Shown here: positions 50,345 to 54,663 of the stretch, one piece after another | Layout: every line of letters begins with the position of its first letter | Numbering within the stretch: position 1 is the first letter of the stretch | Assembly: GCF_014836545.1 (NCBI RefSeq) | Contig: NZ_JACSQS010000022.1 | Location: 1-54,663 of the forward strand | DNA: 54,663 bases | Direction of reading: 5' to 3' | From: Stenotrophomonas lacuserhaii | GTDB lineage: Bacteria > Pseudomonadota > Gammaproteobacteria > Xanthomonadales > Xanthomonadaceae | Made by a program: the position numbers and the translations under genes | Notes under the pieces: model-generated | The model's input: the letters and a program-made list of their open reading frames with translations, nothing else | Database searches by the model: none | What the model was told of the DNA's origin: nothing

Positions 50345-50467
50345 ATTCGCCCGCTCGGCCATGCCGAGTCCCGCGCCGGCCGGGTTCCACGAGCCGGCAA
50401 CCATCACTAGGACTTCAGCGTGCGAACCCCAGTAGGACAACCCGATTACGCCTTGCGACTGCGGCCT

Positions 50468-51406
50468 TCAGAGGGTGTCGATAGCCCTTTTCAATTCTTC
50501 CTTTATTTCACTTGCCCAGTTCTTCGCAAACTCATGATTTTCAGCAAGTTGAATGCTCGTCATGTAGTCAAGCCGCACGCATTTCCCAATCGCGGCCTCG
50601 AGTCGCGCATAAGCAAGCGTTCCCCTAAGCGACCGCAAAAGTGCAGGACGGACTGTAGCCAGTTCGTCCTTAGCGGAGCCAGCCTCGTTCTTAAGATTGT
50701 TATACGCAGTGCTAAGGAACTGAACACCGGTAGTCGCGATCTCAACATTATTTTGATCTCGCTTCGGCACGACGCATGCCGACCCGTAGAGTCCTTCCAG
50801 GGCAGCGATGAAATCCGAGAAGAGTTCCTCGATGCACCTCCTGTCGTCCTCTCTCGCTCCCGTGCGCATAGCATCGGCTCGCGCCCACTCGGCCCTCATC
50901 AACTCAACGGTCCGATTGTGTTGCTCATTCGAGAGCTCGAGAGTTGCATTGTGCTGACTCTCTGCGAGTGCCATAGCAGCGTTGTTTTGTCGCGCGGCTC
51001 GCTCGTCAGCAGCGGCCGTCTGCTGACCGGCCAAGACCCTCGCAGCCTCTGCTTGGCTCAGTGCGAGACCCCTCGCACTAGCAGCTTGCTGCTCAGCCAG
51101 CTCCCTCGCCCAAGTATTCTGCTCAGTGGCTCGAAGCACCGCTTCGTCCCTCTGAGCTTTCGCGAGAGCGGCTGCCGCTATGCCCTGTTCGTTCGCTCGG
51201 GCGTTTGCCGCCCTTTCCTGGCCTTCCGCCAAGAGGGTTGCTGCACTTGCCTGCCTCTCAGCAATCTTTCTGCTGGCCCTTGTCTGCCAGCCAGAAACTA
51301 TCAGCGCAATCACCAAAGCTGCGAGCGCACCAATCGCTTGCATGATGAATGCCACGGTCTGCAGTTTCAGCAATGCATCTGGGCTGTTCGGAAGAAAGTC
51401 CAACAT
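50468..51406 (-). CDS. Membrane-anchored protein with eleven 11-residue repeats
   Basis: This 312-aa protein has a strong AAGGAGGG ribosome-binding site. It has a short N-terminus and one TM helix (about 18-39). Residues 53-173 are eleven units of exactly 11 residues, ten ending in Gln: for example ASAATLLAEGQ, GIAAAALAKAQ, RDEAVLRATEQ and NNAAMALAESQ. An 11-residue (hendecad) period is the mark of a right-handed coiled coil. The C-terminal 130 residues are a helical globular part with no known motif (LFSDFIAALEGLYGSACVV, then LRSLRGTLAYARLEAAIGKC). It probably forms a long oligomeric stalk from the membrane into the cytoplasm or periplasm. Confidence 0.8.
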   Translation of the reverse strand: MLDFLPNSPDALLKLQTVAFIMQAIGALAALVIALIVSGWQTRASRKIAERQASAATLLAEGQERAANARANEQGIAAAALAKAQRDEAVLRATEQNTWARELAEQQAASARGLALSQAEAARVLAGQQTAAADERAARQNNAAMALAESQHNATLELSNEQHNRTVELMRAEWARADAMRTGAREDDRRCIEELFSDFIAALEGLYGSACVVPKRDQNNVEIATTGVQFLSTAYNNLKNEAGSAKDELATVRPALLRSLRGTLAYARLEAAIGKCVRLDYMTSIQLAENHEFAKNWASEIKEELKRAIDTL

Positions 51407-51477
51407 GTTGCCCTCCTTGGGTTTACTGATCGATCGCACGCTCGATGCGGGCGGTCCCTTACGCCGGATTATGCCTG

Positions 51478-52194
51478 ATGCGCTACGTATCTCTATTTTC
51501 CGGCATGGAAGCGGCGCACCTCGCGTGGGAAGCACTAGGGTGGACCTGCGTTGGCGTGGCTGAAATCGAGCCGGTTGCATGCGCGGTGCTGGCGTACCAC
51601 CTGCCCCACATTCCCAACCTAGGAAGTGTCACTGAGATCACCGACGGACAGGTGGCCGCTCTGGGACCGTTCGATGTTTTGATCGGGGGTAGCCCGTGCC
51701 AAGACCTGTCTGTCGCTGGCCGCCGCGCAGGCCTCGCTGGAGCGCGGTCGAGTCTCTTCCACCACCAGATGAGGATCTTCAATGCAGCTCGACATTTTTG
51801 CGGCACCCGCTGGCTCATCTGGGAGAACGTCCCTGGAGCATTCAGCAGCAACGAGGGCCGAGACTTTGCTGTCGTGGTTGGTGCGATGGCAGGATGCGAC
51901 CTGCCTGTCCCCTCAAATGGCTGGGGATCCGAAGGCATTGCGCTGGGTGACAACGGTCTCGTCGAGTGGTCCGTGCTTGACGCGCAGTGGTTCGGAGTTC
52001 GCCGGCTAACGCCGCGGGAGTGCGAGCGGCTGCAGGGCGTTCCCGACGATTGGACACTGACGCCAAATGCGAAGGGCAAGCCCATGGCAGACGGCCCACG
52101 TTACAAGCTGCTGGGCAACAGCTTCGCCGTACCCGTCGTCAGATGGATAGGCACGAAGATTGCTGCCGCCCACCGAATGTCGGAGGCGACATGA
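51478..52194 (+). CDS. C5-cytosine DNA methyltransferase lacking its target-recognition region
   Basis: This 238-aa protein has motif I YVSLFSGMEAAHLAWEALGW, motif IV GGSPCQDLSVAGRRAG with the catalytic Cys74, motif VI ENV (116-118), and motif X-like YKLLGNSFAVPVVRWIG. Immediately after QWFGV (170-174) comes RRLTPRECERLQGVPDDW (motif IX). The motif VIII QRRRR stretch and the whole variable target-recognition region of usually 80-150 residues are missing. The enzyme is probably inactive or acts only with a partner. No restriction endonuclease gene is adjacent. The excisionase-like gene overlaps its end by four bases. Confidence 0.85.
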   Translation: MRYVSLFSGMEAAHLAWEALGWTCVGVAEIEPVACAVLAYHLPHIPNLGSVTEITDGQVAALGPFDVLIGGSPCQDLSVAGRRAGLAGARSSLFHHQMRIFNAARHFCGTRWLIWENVPGAFSSNEGRDFAVVVGAMAGCDLPVPSNGWGSEGIALGDNGLVEWSVLDAQWFGVRRLTPRECERLQGVPDDWTLTPNAKGKPMADGPRYKLLGNSFAVPVVRWIGTKIAAAHRMSEAT

Positions 52195-52526
52195 GCGCAC
52201 GTCGGGAGCAGTTTGAGCAGGAAGACACCCTGGGCCTCGAGGACGCCGCAAAGGTCCTACGCCTCGGCCTCGAAGCCATGAAGGCTCTTGTGGAAGAAGG
52301 CACGGTACCCGCTGTTCGCCTCAACCAGAAGCACACGGTCATGCTGCGCGAGGACCTGATCGAGTTCCTGCGCGCAGAGGGCCGGCGTCAGGCAGCGGAA
52401 AGGAAGGCAGCGATCGGGAAGCGGCCGGCCGCCAACAGCGCGCAGCCTGCGCCCCCGCGGGCTAGGCCGGCGAAGGTCCGGCGGATCTCCCCGCCCGACC
52501 TCGCGGCATACGAGGTCAAAGGCTGA
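52191..52526 (+). CDS. Excisionase-like helix-turn-helix protein
   Basis: This 111-aa protein has an N-terminal MerR/excisionase-type helix-turn-helix: EDTLGLEDAAKVLRLGLEAMKALVEEGTVPAVRLNQKHTVMLREDLIEFL. A basic, Pro/Ala-rich tail follows. Its ATG overlaps the methyltransferase stop, and its TGA directly abuts the stop codon of the convergent integrase gene. The position beside the integrase suits a recombination directionality factor. Confidence 0.75.
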   Translation: MSARREQFEQEDTLGLEDAAKVLRLGLEAMKALVEEGTVPAVRLNQKHTVMLREDLIEFLRAEGRRQAAERKAAIGKRPAANSAQPAPPRARPAKVRRISPPDLAAYEVKG

Positions 52527-53642
52527 TCACCAAAGGTGGTCAGCCAGTGTGGATGCGCGCAGGTTGGCATAGCGCTTCAGCTGCCTCGGATCCCGATGCC
52601 CGGTGATGCTGGCAATCTTGAGGTCGCTCAGCGTCGTCCTTTCGTACAACCGGCTTGTGGCTTCGTGACGCATGTCGTGGAAGTTGAGGTCGTTGCATCC
52701 AGCGGCTTGGAAGATGCGGTCAAACTGGCGCGACAGCTGTGACGTGATCTTCGCCAAGGCCTTTTTGTCCGGGTTGCCATCCCACCAGGGAAACAGGCGC
52801 ACCTCGGATCCGCCACCGTAGGCGGTGAGCTTCGCCACCAGCACCGACGACATGGGCACCTGGCGCTTGCTGCCGTTCTTGGTCTTGCTCAGGAAGATCG
52901 TTCGCCGCTCCAGATCGATCTGGCTGCGCTCCAGCGTGTACATCTCCCGCATGCGCATGGCCGACTCCAGCGCCATATCGAAGAGCAGGGTCAGCGCCTC
53001 CGAATGCCGCAGCTCGAGCGGGCGCTGCCGGCCTTCCGGCTTGGCGCCGGCCAGAATGGCGCGGATCCGATCCTCCTCCCCGGGCTCCAGTCGCCGATCA
53101 CGCGCCACATCCGCCTTGATCGCGCCCTCGATCTTGGAAACAGCGATCACGTCGTCAGGCGTATAGGTCGAATAGCCGCGCGGGAGTAACCGCAGCGGAT
53201 TCAACGGCACCGCGCCGTGGGCAGCGAGCCAGTCCAGCGCACGCGAGAGCGCGCCGACGTGATGCCGGATGGTTGATGGCGCAAGATTCTGGTCGCGCTT
53301 CATGGAGGAAACCCATGCCGTCGCCCAGGTGAATGTCAGCTCGGGCAAAGTGATGCCGATCGGCAGCCTTGCCAGCACCACCGGCAGCAGCTTGTTGTCG
53401 TCGACGGACACATGTTGGACGCTGCGGTACTCGCTGACCTGGGCGCGAAGATCCTTCGCCGCTGCCTTGGTGTTGGCCAACTCTTCCGGCACGATGCCGC
53501 GATCGAGCAGCGCCTCCAGGCGACGCACGTACTCATCGCCCTCGGCCTCGGATTCGAAGCTGAGGTAGATCGGCTGCGGCAGGAGCTTTGTCCTGCGCAC
53601 CGTGTAGTGCCACGTATTGCCCCGCTGCCTCTTCGTTGCCAT
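52527..53642 (-). CDS. Tyrosine site-specific integrase
   Basis: This 371-aa protein has an N-terminal arm-binding region, a SAM-like core-binding domain (LAPSTIRHHVGALSRALDWLAAHG) and a catalytic domain. The catalytic residues are visible: Arg230 in SAMRMREMYTL, Lys255 in SKTKNGSKR, His322 and Arg325 in HDMRHEA, His349 in TGHRD, and the nucleophile Tyr358 in KRYANLRAS. It lies 162 bp from the intact tRNA-Cys and reads away from it, the normal arrangement for elements using tRNA 3' ends. It is predicted to catalyse integration at 53772-53851. Confidence 0.95.
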   Translation of the reverse strand: MATKRQRGNTWHYTVRRTKLLPQPIYLSFESEAEGDEYVRRLEALLDRGIVPEELANTKAAAKDLRAQVSEYRSVQHVSVDDNKLLPVVLARLPIGITLPELTFTWATAWVSSMKRDQNLAPSTIRHHVGALSRALDWLAAHGAVPLNPLRLLPRGYSTYTPDDVIAVSKIEGAIKADVARDRRLEPGEEDRIRAILAGAKPEGRQRPLELRHSEALTLLFDMALESAMRMREMYTLERSQIDLERRTIFLSKTKNGSKRQVPMSSVLVAKLTAYGGGSEVRLFPWWDGNPDKKALAKITSQLSRQFDRIFQAAGCNDLNFHDMRHEATSRLYERTTLSDLKIASITGHRDPRQLKRYANLRASTLADHLW

Positions 53643-53771
53643 CTCTCATCTCAACTCGCGTACACGCACTCGGCACATGCTAACGCGAGTTTGCCACTCG
53701 AAAACGCGTGGCAACCCGATGATTTCGACCCCAAATCAGGTGATTGCGGACCTGCCAGCCAACCGCCAGAT

Positions 53772-53851
53772 ATAAAAAAAGCCCTGATAAATCAGGGCTT
53801 TGTCTGGAGGCCTGGGTCGGAATTGAACCGGCGTACGCGGCTTTGCAGGCC
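53772..53851. repeat. att direct repeat, right copy (within intact tRNA-Cys)
   Basis: This is the second copy of the 80-bp repeat. It overlaps the tRNA from its 3' end into the anticodon stem-loop and includes the terminator. Outside the repeat, towards the integrase, similarity to the left copy continues for about 45 bp with several mismatches. Confidence 0.92.
53778..53803 (-). terminator. Terminator after tRNA-Cys
   Basis: On the minus strand AAAGCCCTGATTTATCAGGGCTTTTTTT has an 11-bp interrupted stem and a T run directly after the tRNA. It is part of the att repeat and so is present in both copies. Confidence 0.8.
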
Positions 53852-53878
53852 GCTGCATAACCACTCTGCCACCAGGCC
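53805..53878 (-). tRNA. tRNA-Cys(GCA)
   Basis: This is a 74-nt cloverleaf with acceptor stem GGCCTGG/CCAGGCC, encoded CCA, anticodon loop CTGCAAA (GCA) and T arm GGTTCAATTCC. The 3' 47 nt come from the integrated element, restoring the gene. It precedes no gene on this strand other than the integrase. Confidence 0.95.
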
Positions 53879-53942
53879 GGTGTACAGCTACCAGGAATGC
53901 GATCCTGGTAAGACGAAACCCCTGTCGGGGCCTGTCGGGATT

Positions 53943-54018
<76 letters not shown>

Positions 54019-54172
54019 GTGAGGCCGACATGCTACCGGAAGACCCGGGACCACACCAGCGTTTTCACGCTTCAAAACGCTGCTTTTCCGCTGCGCCACT
54101 CCCTTCCGGAAGCATCGCCCCGCACGGCCGGTGCGGGAGAAAAACAAAGCCCCTTCCGGGGCCCGGTAAAAC

Positions 54173-54248
<76 letters not shown>

Positions 54249-54402
54249 AATCTCTTCGACCTGCGCCGAAGAAGCGATATTGTGTCGAAATTCCTTCATC
54301 TCGTCAAGCCTGTTCAGCTCTCCGATCGCAGCAATCACGCACGCAGCGCACCTTCGAATACAGGCAAAAAAAAGAGACCGCGTGGGCCTCTTCTTCAAAA
54401 CC

Positions 54403-54478
<76 letters not shown>

Positions 54479-54550
54479 TTGGGAGGCGGCATTCTACACG
54501 GCCTGTCGCCGGTGTCAAGAGACGGCAGGGACGCCTGCCGTTTCCGCCGG

Positions 54551-54580
54551 CACAAAAAAAGAGGCCTTTCGGCCTCTTTT
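54551..54580 (-). terminator. Hairpin terminator between tRNA-Gly copies 3 and 4
   Basis: The stem AAAAGAGGCC-gaaa-GGCCTCTTTTTTT reads as a good rho-independent terminator on the minus strand, directly after copy 4. Confidence 0.8.
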
Positions 54581-54587
54581 CAGATTC

Positions 54588-54663
<76 letters not shown>

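Larger units (their letters stand above)
45162..53851. mobile_element. 8.6-kb integrative element in tRNA-Cys
   Basis: The element lies between an 80-bp exact direct repeat (45162-45241 and 53772-53851) that includes the 3' 47 nt of tRNA-Cys and its terminator. The tyrosine integrase is adjacent to the intact tRNA, as in site-specific integration with restoration of the tRNA. A small excisionase-like gene abuts the integrase head to tail. No capsid, tail, packaging or conjugation genes are present. The cargo is an ATPase-methyltransferase fusion, a motif-sharing gene pair, small genes in an overlapping operon, a hendecad-repeat membrane protein and a damaged cytosine methyltransferase. The left half is more A+T-rich than the chromosome. 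Confidence 0.9.

Noticed and set aside
42957..53642. Complete prophage covering the endolysin and the integrase
   Set aside because: The endolysin lies outside the att repeats, and no capsid, portal, terminase or tail genes are present.

Overview
The window looks like chromosomal DNA of a Stenotrophomonas-type member of the Xanthomonadaceae. G+C is high through most of it. Intergenic palindromes beginning GTAG (the SMAG class known from Stenotrophomonas) sit between genes. The housekeeping order (pyrG-kdsA-eno-ftsB-ispD-ispF-truD, surE-pcm-LysM/M23 lipoprotein, miaA-hfq-hflX, ftsH-rlmE) is that of the family. The genus is inferred from gene order and repeats, not from a search.

Positions 1-32,000 are mostly core genome. 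First come ubiB, pncC, hflX, hfq, miaA, folP, ftsH and rlmE on the minus strand. They are followed by the small RNA-binding gene yhbY and a Mth938-like gene on the plus strand, then a 0.4-kb composite palindrome. A minus-strand series of overlapping genes follows (nlpD-like, yqaA-like, pcm, surE; then truD, ispF, ispD, ftsB, eno, kdsA, pyrG), interrupted by a plus-strand Smr-domain gene and a small secreted Cys-rich protein. After that come parE, a Pit phosphate transporter with its PhoU-like partner, a CBS-domain hemolysin-like protein with an ExoD-type protein, and several single metabolic genes. At 31.2-32.7 kb a 30-residue ORF with a good ribosome-binding site, an intervening hairpin and a YcaO-domain gene form a possible orphan RiPP (modified peptide) locus.

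Positions 32,700-45,000 hold an FKBP lipoprotein, flavoproteins, a nucleotide-sugar dehydrogenase, a BLUF photoreceptor and tRNA-Leu(UAA). A compact low-oxygen module follows: hemN, a truncated globin, a small membrane protein and a CcoG-like ferredoxin, with two FNR-type boxes between the genes. A lone GH19 endolysin-like gene and small unknown genes close this part.

Positions 45,162-53,851 are an 8.6-kb integrative element inserted in tRNA-Cys. It is bounded by an 80-bp exact direct repeat that includes the last 47 nt of the tRNA. A tyrosine integrase lies next to the intact tRNA and a convergent excisionase-like gene abuts it. No virion genes are present. The cargo includes an AAA/ABC-type ATPase fused to a SAM methyltransferase; a pair of overlapping genes sharing a Gln/Gly-rich motif reminiscent of bacterial amyloid-signalling motifs; a membrane-anchored protein with eleven consecutive 11-residue repeats; and a C5-cytosine methyltransferase that seems to have lost its target-recognition region. 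The left half of the cargo is visibly more A+T-rich than the chromosome. The element reads like a small defence-type island, but that function is inference. The window ends in four tandem tRNA-Gly(GCC) genes.
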